Assembly: GCA_028291845.1 (NCBI GenBank)
Contig: JAQGNM010000565.1
Coordinates: forward strand, 1-24,809
DNA: 24,809 bases
Reading direction: 5' to 3'
Source of the DNA: Massilia sp.
GTDB taxonomy: Bacteria > Pseudomonadota > Gammaproteobacteria > Burkholderiales > Burkholderiaceae_D
How positions within the stretch are numbered: the first letter of the stretch is position 1; every line of letters begins with the position of its first letter. Below the pieces are notes generated by a model that saw only the letters and a list, made by a program, of their open reading frames with translations, ran no database searches and was not told the origin of the DNA. The position numbers and the translations under genes were made by a program. Positions 16,095 through 23,923 of the stretch are shown here, piece after piece.

Positions 16095-17080
16095 AACAAC
16101 TCCTCTTTCGGCGCGCGCGCCAGTAATTCCTCAACGGCATTGCGGGCCGTACGCTGGCCATCGAGCACCGAACTGATGGCCGAGCAGATCGGCATTTCCA
16201 CCTTGTGGCGGGCCGCCAGTGTGGCCACGGCACGTGCCGTATGCACACCCTCGGCGACGTGGCCGAGTTCTTCGAGAATCTGCGCCAGCGGCTTGCCCTC
16301 GCCCAGCCCCAGGCCGACGCTGCGGTTGCGCGACAGGTTGCCGGTACAGGTGAGGATGACGTCGCCCACGCCGGACAGGCCGAGAAAGCTCTGGCGCTGC
16401 GCGCCCATCGCCGCGCCCAGCCGCGACATTTCCGACAGGCCGCGCGTGACCAGCGCGGCGCGCGCGTTCAGGCCGAGGTCGAGGCCATCGCAAATGCCGG
16501 CGGCGATCGCCAGCACGTTCTTGATGGCGCCAGCCACTTCGACCCCGACCAGATCGTGATTGGCGTACACGCGCAGGCCCGGGCCGTGCAGTTCGAGCGT
16601 CATGGCGCGGGTGAATTCAGGGTCGCCGGCGGCAAACGCGACGGCGGTAGGCTTGCCGGCCGCCACTTCCTGCGCAAAGCTGGGGCCGCACAGGGCGCCG
16701 TAGCGCACCGTTTCGCCGATCACGCCGCGCACCACCTGGTGCGGCAGCAGGCCGCTGCCGAGCTCGAAGCCCTTGCAGGTGCCCACCAGCGAGGCGCCGC
16801 AGCGCGCTTCTTTCAGGCGCGTGGCCATCTCGCGCAGCCCCGCCACCGGGGTGGCAATAATGACCAGGCCGGCGCCATCGATGGCGGCGTTGAAATCGGC
16901 GGTCACCGCGATATTCGGCGCCAGCGCAAAGCCCGGCAGGTAATGGCGGTTTTCGCGCTGCGCCTGCATGTCGGCGGCGTGCTGCGCCGCGCGCGTCCAC
17001 AAGGTTACGGTGTGCTTCTTGGCAAATACCATCGCCAGCGCGGTGCCCCAGGCGCCCGCACCCAACACTGAAATATCCAT
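16091..17080 (-). CDS. gpsA: NAD(P)-dependent glycerol-3-phosphate dehydrogenase GpsA
   Basis: GpsA reduces dihydroxyacetone phosphate to sn-glycerol-3-phosphate, the precursor of phospholipids and, through CDP-glycerol, of glycerol-phosphate polymers. The protein has 329 residues, the normal length. MDISVLGAGAWGTALA gives the Rossmann GxGxxG (7-12), followed by ATPV (76-79), GTCKG (100-104), CGPSFAQEVA (131-140), the catalytic-lysine block GAIKNVLAIAAG (184-195, K187) and GLSGVGDVILTC (234-245). The ATG at 17080 has AGGG eight bases upstream and gives the canonical N-terminus; an in-frame ATG at 17122 would add 14 unrelated residues. An 84-base gap separates it from the acetyltransferase, while phoD overlaps its stop. 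Inside this operon it probably feeds the TagD-like enzyme; it could be the only gpsA or a dedicated second copy. Confidence 0.95.
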   Translation of the reverse strand: MDISVLGAGAWGTALAMVFAKKHTVTLWTRAAQHAADMQAQRENRHYLPGFALAPNIAVTADFNAAIDGAGLVIIATPVAGLREMATRLKEARCGASLVGTCKGFELGSGLLPHQVVRGVIGETVRYGALCGPSFAQEVAAGKPTAVAFAAGDPEFTRAMTLELHGPGLRVYANHDLVGVEVAGAIKNVLAIAAGICDGLDLGLNARAALVTRGLSEMSRLGAAMGAQRQSFLGLSGVGDVILTCTGNLSRNRSVGLGLGEGKPLAQILEELGHVAEGVHTARAVATLAARHKVEMPICSAISSVLDGQRTARNAVEELLARAPKEELL

Positions 17081-17164
17081 CGAATCGCCCTGTTTATTTG
17101 TTGCAAGAGAGAATAGCAGCAAGCGCGCAGCGCCGCTGTATTTTTGCTTCGCCGCGCAGGACGG

Positions 17165-17857
17165 TCAGGGGTAGCTGTGCCAGCGGTCGACGGCAACCAG
17201 GCGGCCGCTGGCGACCATCGCCTCGAGTTCGTCGAGCGCCCCTTCGATATCGGAGAAATCGACGTGCTGGAAGTCGACGATATCGTACTGCCACCACGCG
17301 AGCGCCTGCAGGCGGGCGATGATGGCGGGATCGAAACGATAACGGATCACCCGCGCCGGCACGCCGCCGACGATGGCATACGGCGGCACGTCCTTGGCCA
17401 CCACGGCGCCGGCGGCAATGATGGCGCCATTGCCGATCTCGACGCCGCGCAGGATCGTCACGCGCGCGCCGATCCAGACATCGTTGCCGATCAGCGGGGC
17501 CGGTTTGGCCTGGTCGAGCGCGCGCTTCTTGTCGCGTTGCGTCGCCATCGGCGTGTAACGCTCGGCGATGGGCGGATAAAACTTGAAGCGCGTCTTGTTG
17601 TACTGGATGCCGGCGGTGGACAGCCAGTCGAGCGGATGCTCGGTCTCGCCGATGATCACCTGCGGGCCGATCGAACAGTAATTGCCGATGCCGCGCACCG
17701 CGCCGATGCTGCCGGAGCGGATATAGCTGTAATGGCCCATCGTGAAACTCGACGACACCACCACCTTGCCGACGAAGTTGACCGGCGCCGAAAACGTCAG
17801 CACCGATTTTTTGCGCATCGTCAGGTTGCCGATGCCGTTGATCAGACTGTCATCCAT
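17165..17857 (-). CDS. CatB-type hexapeptide O-acetyltransferase
   Basis: This 230-residue enzyme belongs to the left-handed beta-helix acyltransferases of the xenobiotic/CatB group, which use acetyl-CoA. Hexapeptide-repeat strands run from about 22 to 70 (VVVSSSFTMGHYSYI, GIGNYCSIGPQVIIG) and from 121 to 168 (PLIGNDVWIGARVTIL, IGNGAIIAAGAVVAKDVPPY, IVGGVPARVI). The excursion loop starts with GETEHPLDW, where H74 is the likely catalytic base. The start is supported by GGGAG five bases before the ATG. It lies 12 bases after the cytidylyltransferase, so it most likely O-acetylates the capsule repeat or its glycerol/sugar units in the cytoplasm. Acetylation of another metabolite cannot be excluded. 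Confidence 0.88.
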   Translation of the reverse strand: MDDSLINGIGNLTMRKKSVLTFSAPVNFVGKVVVSSSFTMGHYSYIRSGSIGAVRGIGNYCSIGPQVIIGETEHPLDWLSTAGIQYNKTRFKFYPPIAERYTPMATQRDKKRALDQAKPAPLIGNDVWIGARVTILRGVEIGNGAIIAAGAVVAKDVPPYAIVGGVPARVIRYRFDPAIIARLQALAWWQYDIVDFQHVDFSDIEGALDELEAMVASGRLVAVDRWHSYP

Positions 17858-17869
17858 CGCCGCTCCCGA

Positions 17870-18292
17870 TCAACCCTGCTCGAGCAGGTCGAGCGCGTTG
17901 CGCAGCTTGGTGCTTGAGGTGTGCGCCGTATAGGGGAAGAAAATCACCTGCACGCCCACTTCGCTGAAATCGGCCTCGAGCTTGTTCCACTTCTCGGAGC
18001 CCTTCCAGTCGTCGCCCTTGAAGGTGACGTGAAACTGCAGCTCTTTCCAGGCCGCCATCTTGTCGACGGTGTGCTCGGCAACGGCGTGGTCGACGCACTT
18101 GATGTTGGCGACAATGTCGAGCCGCTCTTCGAACGGGATCACCGGCGTGCGGTTTTTCAGGCTCAGCACCAGCTCGTCGGTGCTGACGCCGACGATCAGG
18201 ATGTCGCATTCCTGCTTGGCGCGGCGCAGCACATTCAGATGGCCGACGTGAAAGAGGTCGAAAACCCCGGTAGCGTATCCAATTTTTTTCAA
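17870..18292 (-). CDS. tagD: TagD-like glycerol-3-phosphate cytidylyltransferase (TTG start)
   Basis: This small nucleotidyltransferase (140 residues) is expected to join CTP and a phospho-polyol, most likely glycerol-3-phosphate, to give CDP-glycerol for polymer synthesis. It has GYATGVFDLFHVGH (5-18) with the HxGH nucleotide-binding motif, VGVSTDE (34-40), FKGDDWKGS (91-99) and TSSTKLR (125-131) in place of the usual RTxGISTT of TagD. The arginine of that motif is absent (YTAHTSSTK), so another phospho-alcohol is possible. The start is TTG at 18292: GGAG (18298-18301 on the plus strand) lies exactly five bases upstream and the N-terminus MKKIGYATG is family-typical, with no other plausible start. 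It follows the TPR-LicD gene by 11 bases. Confidence 0.88.
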   Translation of the reverse strand: MKKIGYATGVFDLFHVGHLNVLRRAKQECDILIVGVSTDELVLSLKNRTPVIPFEERLDIVANIKCVDHAVAEHTVDKMAAWKELQFHVTFKGDDWKGSEKWNKLEADFSEVGVQVIFFPYTAHTSSTKLRNALDLLEQG

Positions 18293-18297
18293 AACAA

Positions 18298-18301
18298 CTC
18301 C
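18298..18301 (-). promoter_or_regulatory. Ribosome binding site that fixes the TTG start of the TagD-like gene
   Basis: GGAG read on the minus strand, five bases before TTG at 18292. Without it the first ATG in frame would lie inside the conserved domain and remove the HxGH motif, so this site decides the gene start. Confidence 0.75.
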
Positions 18302-18303
18302 AG

Positions 18304-20076
18304 TTATGCAGGTTCGGCGGCACGCAGGGCACGCAGTTCGTCGATGTGGGCGGCGCTTGGCTTGGCCAGCGCCAGCACTTCTTTTGCTCCGGGCGCCATC
18401 TGGCGCTGGTAGCCGGGATCGGGCACGCGCCAGTTGGCGCCGTATTTACTGGCCAAAAAGCCTTCGGCATTGTGCGGCACCCACGCCATGGCGCCGTTGA
18501 ACTCGAGCTGGCGGCACGGCTCGACGTCCTCGCGGGAGAACGGAAAACAGGTGGTGTTCTGCATGAACAGTTTGCCGTCCTGGATCCAGGCCGCGTAGAT
18601 GTCCATGTTGAAGCCGCTGCCCGGCTTGATGATGCCGTTGACGCTCACCCGCATGTTCCAGCCGTCGGCCACCATCTGCTTGCAGATGCCGACCATCTCC
18701 TCGATCACCTCTTGCGGACTTGATTTGGTCGACAGGTAGGACATGTCGACGTCGTCGTCATGGAAAATGAAGTCGCCCTCGCGGATGCAACCGAGCAGGG
18801 TGCCGTAGCTGAGCCACAGGCGGTAGCCGAAGCGGGTGAAAAAATACTCGCCGAGCCGGGTGAGGTAGTCGGCAATGCGCTGACGCAGCAGCAGATTGTT
18901 CGGCATCGGCCGGCGTATCGTGCCTTTTTTGGTGACGATGAAGCCGCGCTGCAGGCGCCCCACCAGCCCGCCCTTGACTTGCTGGTGGGCCGCCAGCGCA
19001 TCGCGGTCGTCGCACAGCAACACGCCGTCTTCGCTGACCACGCGGATATCCGGGTCGGACGGCAAACGCGCCGCCAGGCGCCGCTTGATGGTGTACTTGA
19101 AACAGCGCACGCCGTCGATGGTTTTCACCAGCACCGACTTGAGAAACAACTGGTTGACGAAGATATACACTTCGCTGGCCGCGCCGCGCAGCACGCCCTT
19201 GATACGCAGGTCGCCGTCGGCATTCTTGCCGGCGTACCAGATGCCGGCAAGCGCGCCGGCGCGCTCGCGCCTGCGTCCTTGCGCGATCAGTCCCGCCTCG
19301 TACTGGCCGGCATTGATGGCGAACACTTTTTCGAGGCGTGCCAGCTCGCGCTTGCCAGCCCCGGCATTGCCTTCCAGGCGCAGGGCGGCAATGCCGGCCA
19401 GCGCGCTGTCGAAACAGAAAGACTGGTTCAGCTGCACCGCTTGCGCCAGCGCGGTGGGCGGCAGCAGGCCGGCGCCGCCGCACGGCGCGAACGGCCTCCA
19501 GCGCAGCGATTTCGGATACAGGCGGCGTGCCTGGCCGATCGCCGCCAGCGCTTCCTGGTCGTCGCCAGCCAGGTGCAGGGCCTTGGCCAGGCGGACGAAC
19601 TGGCGCTCGGCCGGCTTGTCGCGCGCGCCGAGCAGAGCGCGCAGGCAAGCCGCGGCTTCGCGCCACTGGCCGGCCTGTTCGAAGGTACGCGCCGCCTGCT
19701 CGCCGATGGCAGCGTGAGCCGGATGAGCGAGCCAGGCGGCACGCGCCGCCGTCAGCGCCGGTTCGGTGCGGCCATCCTTGCGCAAGGCTTCGATCAGCCG
19801 TGCATGCGCGCGCGCCGGAGCGCCCTTGCGGTACAGCGCGTGAAGGCCGTTCAGGCGCGTCACCGTCAGCGGCCAGTCGCGCTGGCGCTTGGCGTTGTAG
19901 GCCGCTTCGCTCCACAGCGCGCGGCTGCGCGGAAAACGCGCCAGGCCGTCGCCGGCGAGCTGCTCGGCGAGCCGCAGGTCGCCGCTGGCCCTGGCCTGCT
20001 TGATGCGCGCGGCCAGTTCGGCGTCGGCCGCGGGCGGCACGGTCAGCGCCGCTTCGTCGCCGTCCAATGCGCTCAT
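18304..20076 (-). CDS. TPR-repeat protein fused to a LicD-family phospho-transferase domain
   Basis: LicD-family enzymes transfer phosphocholine or phospho-polyols from CDP-linked donors to glycans; eukaryotic relatives (fukutin/FKRP) transfer ribitol-phosphate. The 590-residue product has an Ala/Arg-rich TPR-like helical array at about 15-270. A beta-rich segment follows at about 285-390 (DLRIKGVLRGAASEVYIFVN), which I cannot place in a family. The LicD core begins near 395, with GTLLGCIREG (425-434), the carboxylate cluster HDDDVDMSYL (439-448) and the later FNMDIYAAW (489-497, D492). All the acidic positions expected of the nucleotidyltransferase fold are present, so it looks active. Its ATG overlaps the upstream glycerophosphotransferase stop (ATGA). 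A role attaching glycerol-phosphate or a similar group to the capsule is inferred from the CDP-glycerol genes around it. Confidence 0.87.
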   Translation of the reverse strand: MSALDGDEAALTVPPAADAELAARIKQARASGDLRLAEQLAGDGLARFPRSRALWSEAAYNAKRQRDWPLTVTRLNGLHALYRKGAPARAHARLIEALRKDGRTEPALTAARAAWLAHPAHAAIGEQAARTFEQAGQWREAAACLRALLGARDKPAERQFVRLAKALHLAGDDQEALAAIGQARRLYPKSLRWRPFAPCGGAGLLPPTALAQAVQLNQSFCFDSALAGIAALRLEGNAGAGKRELARLEKVFAINAGQYEAGLIAQGRRRERAGALAGIWYAGKNADGDLRIKGVLRGAASEVYIFVNQLFLKSVLVKTIDGVRCFKYTIKRRLAARLPSDPDIRVVSEDGVLLCDDRDALAAHQQVKGGLVGRLQRGFIVTKKGTIRRPMPNNLLLRQRIADYLTRLGEYFFTRFGYRLWLSYGTLLGCIREGDFIFHDDDVDMSYLSTKSSPQEVIEEMVGICKQMVADGWNMRVSVNGIIKPGSGFNMDIYAAWIQDGKLFMQNTTCFPFSREDVEPCRQLEFNGAMAWVPHNAEGFLASKYGANWRVPDPGYQRQMAPGAKEVLALAKPSAAHIDELRALRAAEPA

Positions 20077-20978
20077 CCCGGCAAGGTCATCAGCAATTCA
20101 GCGCAGCGCTTGCCGCTGCTGCCGAGGTATTCCGGCGACAGGTAGCTGTCGAGGAAAGCCTTGGTGCGCGAGTCGAGCACGGGCGGCTCGGCAATCATGC
20201 GGATGACGTCATCGAACGAGCTGGCATGCAGGCCGATCCGCTCGTTGAAGATATGCGCCTCGGCGCTGCGCTTCTGGTGCGTGAGGATGCGCTCGCCGAT
20301 GATCCAGCTGGGGAAAATCACCGGTTTGCCCAGCGCCCAGGCCTCGTACACCATGGTGCCGAAATCGGAAATGACGAAATCGGCCGCCAACAGGTTGTCG
20401 GTGGTGGGGGCTTTTTCCTTGCGGTTGCGCGGATGCAGCGAGACCGAGACGTCGGCGTATTTCTTCAGGCGCGGCAGGTATTGCTCGAATTCGGGATAGG
20501 ACGACAGCGACAGCTGCTCTTCGCCCTTGCGCGCGTAGTCGTGGCTGGGCGCCCACAGCACCCGCAGCCGACGGTTCTGCAAGGGCTGCGGATTGTATCC
20601 GGCCAGCAGGTCGTCCAGCCGCGGCCAGCCGACACAGTGGATCTGCTCCGGCGACAGGGTGATGGACTTGCTGGCGATCAGGCGGTCGCGCAGCCACGGG
20701 CCGGGTACGAAGACATGCTTGCGGCGGTTGATGATGCGCTCGGCGGTGTCGGGGTCGCGCCGCAGCATGTAATTCTTGTCGGCAGCGCCGTGCGACATCA
20801 ATACATCGGCCGGGCCGTTATTGAACAAATCGAAGCTGAGCACGCCCTCTTTTTTTTCGTACTTCGACCGTTCGGTGTCGAAATAGCTGTCGGGCGCCAG
20901 GTGGCGTTTGATGGTGCCGAGCAGTTGCTGCTGGACGCCTTCGTAATTCTTGCTGTCACTGGTGACAAATTCAATCAT
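20073..20978 (-). CDS. CDP-glycerol glycerophosphotransferase family protein (TagB/TagF-like core)
   Basis: TagB/TagF enzymes are GT-B-fold peripheral membrane transferases that pass glycerol-phosphate from CDP-glycerol to a lipid-linked acceptor or growing chain. This 301-residue version keeps little beyond the catalytic core: MSHGAADK (61-68) with the catalytic-type His, VGWPRLDDL (116-124), WAPSHD (142-147), SLHPRN (180-185) and ADFVISDFGTMVYEAW (199-214), which corresponds to the DxSS block of TagF. It lacks the long N-terminal region of polymerases, so a priming (TagB-like) role fits its size. A good AAGGA precedes the ATG by six bases. It follows the 953-residue fusion by 39 bases and is translationally coupled to the TPR-LicD gene. 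Confidence 0.87.
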   Translation of the reverse strand: MIEFVTSDSKNYEGVQQQLLGTIKRHLAPDSYFDTERSKYEKKEGVLSFDLFNNGPADVLMSHGAADKNYMLRRDPDTAERIINRRKHVFVPGPWLRDRLIASKSITLSPEQIHCVGWPRLDDLLAGYNPQPLQNRRLRVLWAPSHDYARKGEEQLSLSSYPEFEQYLPRLKKYADVSVSLHPRNRKEKAPTTDNLLAADFVISDFGTMVYEAWALGKPVIFPSWIIGERILTHQKRSAEAHIFNERIGLHASSFDDVIRMIAEPPVLDSRTKAFLDSYLSPEYLGSSGKRCAELLMTLPG

Positions 20979-21017
20979 CTTCGTTCCTTCAAACTATGGG
21001 TTGGCGCGGCCGGCTGC

Positions 21018-23879
21018 TTATTCCGGGGCGCGCTGCACACTTTCGCTGACGATGCGCTTGAAGCGCACCATCGAGCCTTCGGGAATATCGCCGAGCGACT
21101 GGCGGCACACTTCGACGCGCACGGGGAACAGGGTGTCGTCCCGTTCAATGCGCGAGAGCAAGCTGGCCACCGCCGCCGGCTGGTCGAGCACGTACGTGGC
21201 CGGTGTCGAAGGATATTCCCGGTGCAACAAATCGGTCGCCTGATTGCGCGGGTTGGTGAGGATCATCGGCTTCCACGTATACAGATAGTCATTGAGGACG
21301 CTGGAAATATCGGTAATCATCAGGTCGGACATATTCATGTAATCGAAAATCGGCGCGGCGCTGTCGACCATCACGATGCCGTTGGCGTTGGCGAAACGGG
21401 TCATTTCGGCAAGGAAGGCGCCGTTCTTGCCGGCCTTGTCGTAACCAGTGTAGGGATGCGGCTTGAAATACACCCGCACGTTCGGCAGCGCTGCCAGCGT
21501 TTTGAGCATGGTAAGGCCAAATTCGTTAACCGAGGAGTAATTCGCTTCCTCGACGAAACCTTCCCAGGTCGGCGCGTAGAGGATGGTGCGCAGCTCGCTG
21601 CGCGGCGTTTCCACCCGCTGCAGCATCAATTCCACTTGCGGACGGCCGACGTGCTCGATCTGTTCCGGGCGCAGCGGCAGGCGGGCGTCGCGCAGGCGCT
21701 GTTCGGCCATGGGACCGGCCACCAGCAGCTTGTCGTAGGCCATCAGGAATTTGCTCTGATTGACCACCTTGTCGCTTTCACCGTGGTTGATGAAGAAATG
21801 GTTGAGATTGAAAAAGCGCAGGGTGTGGACGTTTTTCTGGGTGTTGGCCGGGTACAGGATGGTGCGCACGCCGGACGATTCGAGCAGTTCCAGGTCGCGC
21901 ATGGTTTCCATGAAAAACACCGGGATCGGCGTCTCGCGCAGTTGCGGCACGATGCCCTTCTCGCGCACCACGATGGCGCAGCGCAGGTCCAGCCGCTCGA
22001 GCACCGGCAGCCACATATTGCCCTGGTAGCCGACATTTTCCAGCCCGGACAGGTACAGCACCACCTGCGGCTGCACCGTCTTGATTTCGAGCAGGCTGCG
22101 CATGGTGGCGCCGGCCGGCTTGGCGTAGAACTTCTCGATCAGCTTTTGTTCGCCCAGCGCATGCAGGCGCGCGTGGCAAGCATCGACCGCCGCCTGGTTG
22201 CCGGCAATCAGTGCATCGATCAGCGCCTGGATCAGGCGCACTTTCAGCAGCTCCGGCTGGACCACCTCGACCGCGTTCGGCGCTTGCGCCAGCAGGCAGA
22301 ATGCCGGCGCGACCTCGCGCCAGTCGAAAAAGTATTCAGAGAGGTACAGCTCGGTGTTTTCCGGCGCCTGCAAGGCGATGCCGTCGAAGTCGATGGTGTG
22401 CAGCGAAAAATCGGTATTGCCGAACATGACGCCGGCATCGCGGTGACGCACCTGCTCGTCGGCGTAGTCGTGCTGGCGCACCGACACGGTCACGCCGCTG
22501 ACGTGCTTCATGCGCACGGCGCCGGTATCGCGCGCCACGCCGATGAGGAACTCGCCCGATTCGGCCATGGCGGTGGCGGCGGCGGCCAGCGCGCGGGCGC
22601 CGAACACGCCGAACTCGACGTCGCCGGGGAACGCCAGCGCCAGCTGCTGGCGGTGCACCGCCAGCAAGGTGTGGCGGATGCAGAAGGCATCGACGCACGC
22701 GTGGCCCAGGATGGCGGCGGCGCGGCCGAGCACATAGCGGAAACGCCCGCTGTCGGCCATCACCGCGCTGTCGATGTGCTCGAACGGGCCGAGCCACTCG
22801 GGATGGTGGTCGTCGCCGGCGGTGCGCAGGCGCTTCTTGGCCAGCGCGGCCGGATTCTTGGCGGCGCGCACCTTGGCGAGCGCATCGACGGCGATGCTTT
22901 TTGCCAGCATCAGCTTGTCGGCGCGCACCAGGCCGTCGATCAGCGCATTGGTGCGGTAGCGTTCGTACGCGGCGATGGTGCCGCTGTGCACGCCCTCCTG
23001 CCACAGGGTCACCAGGCGCATGCTGTCGGCCGGGGTTTTCACCAGCGCGGCCAGGTCGCGCCAGGCCAGCTCGTTCGGCTTCAGGCGCGAGGCGGCGGCG
23101 GCGGCCTGCCATGCCACCTCGGTCTCGCCGGCGAGCGCGGCGGCCGAGGTGAGCAGGTGCAGCGCGGCGGAGCGCGTCTTGCTGGAAAATAAGTACAGCT
23201 GGGCCAGCTCGATGCAGCCGTGAAAGTCGCCTGCAAGGTAGGCCGCCAGGGCGCGGTAATAGATCACCGGCTGCGTGTAGCCGGCCGTCTCCATGTCGAC
23301 GATAGCCTGGCCGAGGCCGGCTGAATCGCCTTCGGCGACGCGCCGCTCGGCATTCAGGTACAGCAGGAAACGCTCGCGGTTGGCGTTGGCGCCGGACGCC
23401 ATCGCGCTCCAGGTCTCGCCCAGCGAGGCAATCTTGTCGAGGCCGTCAAAATCGCGCCGCAGCAGCAACTGCTGCAAGCCCTGCACGGCAGTATCGGGCT
23501 CTGCCGGCGCCTGGACGGCGGCGGCCGGCTTGGCCGGCGCTGCCGGCTTGACCGGCGCTGCCGGGCGTTTTTTCGGCGCTGCGGCTGCCGGTGCGGCAGC
23601 GGCCGCCGGCGCCTTTGCCAGCACCTTGGCCGCGTGCGCCAGTTGTACCCGCCACTCGCTCATGGCAGGGTCGAGCGTGGTGGCGGTCTGGATGGCTGCA
23701 TGGGCGCTGGCCCACTGCTTGAGCTTGAAATAACTCATGCCAAGCTTGAAATGGCTCTTGGCATGCGCGGGCGCCGCTTGTACTGCCTGGGAAAACTGTG
23801 CGATCGCTTCTTCGTAGCGACCGGCTTTGTACAGCGCAAGTCCCGGTTTATAGCCGCGCGGCGCGAAAAACTCCATCAT
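21018..23879 (-). CDS. TPR + LicD-like + CDP-glycerol glycerophosphotransferase fusion protein
   Basis: This 953-residue multidomain protein is the largest of the operon and the best candidate for the capsule polymerase. Residues 10-85 form TPR repeats (ALYKAGRYEEAIAQFSQAV, KLGMSYFKLKQWASAH). A low-complexity Ala/Pro/Lys linker (88-127) and a second helical region (130-350) follow. Residues 375-525 resemble LicD: HTLLAVHRQQ (403-412), GDVEFGVF (419-426) and LYLSEYFFDWREV (511-523) align with the LicD protein encoded just upstream. The C-terminal third is a TagF-like GT-B domain: NHGESDK (698-704), VGRPQVEL (744-751), YAPTWEG (768-774), KPHPY (806-810) and SDLMITDISSVLNDYL (851-866). AAAGG lies before the ATG at 23879; a second ATG follows at once. 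No membrane segment is seen, so it is probably peripheral on the inner membrane. Confidence 0.88.
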   Translation of the reverse strand: MMEFFAPRGYKPGLALYKAGRYEEAIAQFSQAVQAAPAHAKSHFKLGMSYFKLKQWASAHAAIQTATTLDPAMSEWRVQLAHAAKVLAKAPAAAAAPAAAAPKKRPAAPVKPAAPAKPAAAVQAPAEPDTAVQGLQQLLLRRDFDGLDKIASLGETWSAMASGANANRERFLLYLNAERRVAEGDSAGLGQAIVDMETAGYTQPVIYYRALAAYLAGDFHGCIELAQLYLFSSKTRSAALHLLTSAAALAGETEVAWQAAAAASRLKPNELAWRDLAALVKTPADSMRLVTLWQEGVHSGTIAAYERYRTNALIDGLVRADKLMLAKSIAVDALAKVRAAKNPAALAKKRLRTAGDDHHPEWLGPFEHIDSAVMADSGRFRYVLGRAAAILGHACVDAFCIRHTLLAVHRQQLALAFPGDVEFGVFGARALAAAATAMAESGEFLIGVARDTGAVRMKHVSGVTVSVRQHDYADEQVRHRDAGVMFGNTDFSLHTIDFDGIALQAPENTELYLSEYFFDWREVAPAFCLLAQAPNAVEVVQPELLKVRLIQALIDALIAGNQAAVDACHARLHALGEQKLIEKFYAKPAGATMRSLLEIKTVQPQVVLYLSGLENVGYQGNMWLPVLERLDLRCAIVVREKGIVPQLRETPIPVFFMETMRDLELLESSGVRTILYPANTQKNVHTLRFFNLNHFFINHGESDKVVNQSKFLMAYDKLLVAGPMAEQRLRDARLPLRPEQIEHVGRPQVELMLQRVETPRSELRTILYAPTWEGFVEEANYSSVNEFGLTMLKTLAALPNVRVYFKPHPYTGYDKAGKNGAFLAEMTRFANANGIVMVDSAAPIFDYMNMSDLMITDISSVLNDYLYTWKPMILTNPRNQATDLLHREYPSTPATYVLDQPAAVASLLSRIERDDTLFPVRVEVCRQSLGDIPEGSMVRFKRIVSESVQRAPE

Positions 23880-23923
23880 TGTCGACCTTTTATTGTATAT
23901 ATCAGAGCTAAATAAGTGGCGGG

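Noticed and set aside
14250..16559. 769-codon open frame on the plus strand (and 518 codons at 13105-14661)
   Set aside because: Both are antisense to kpsC, phoD and gpsA, which carry clear family motifs. They lack a ribosome site and show mirror-type composition.
17081..17122. Earlier ATG for gpsA
   Set aside because: It would put 14 unrelated residues before the Rossmann motif; the ATG at 17080 has a Shine-Dalgarno and a canonical N-terminus.
20067..23192. 1041-codon open frame on the plus strand
   Set aside because: It lies antisense to the glycerophosphotransferase genes, is rich in Arg/Gly/Ala/His without domain motifs, and arises from GC-rich codon bias of the real genes.
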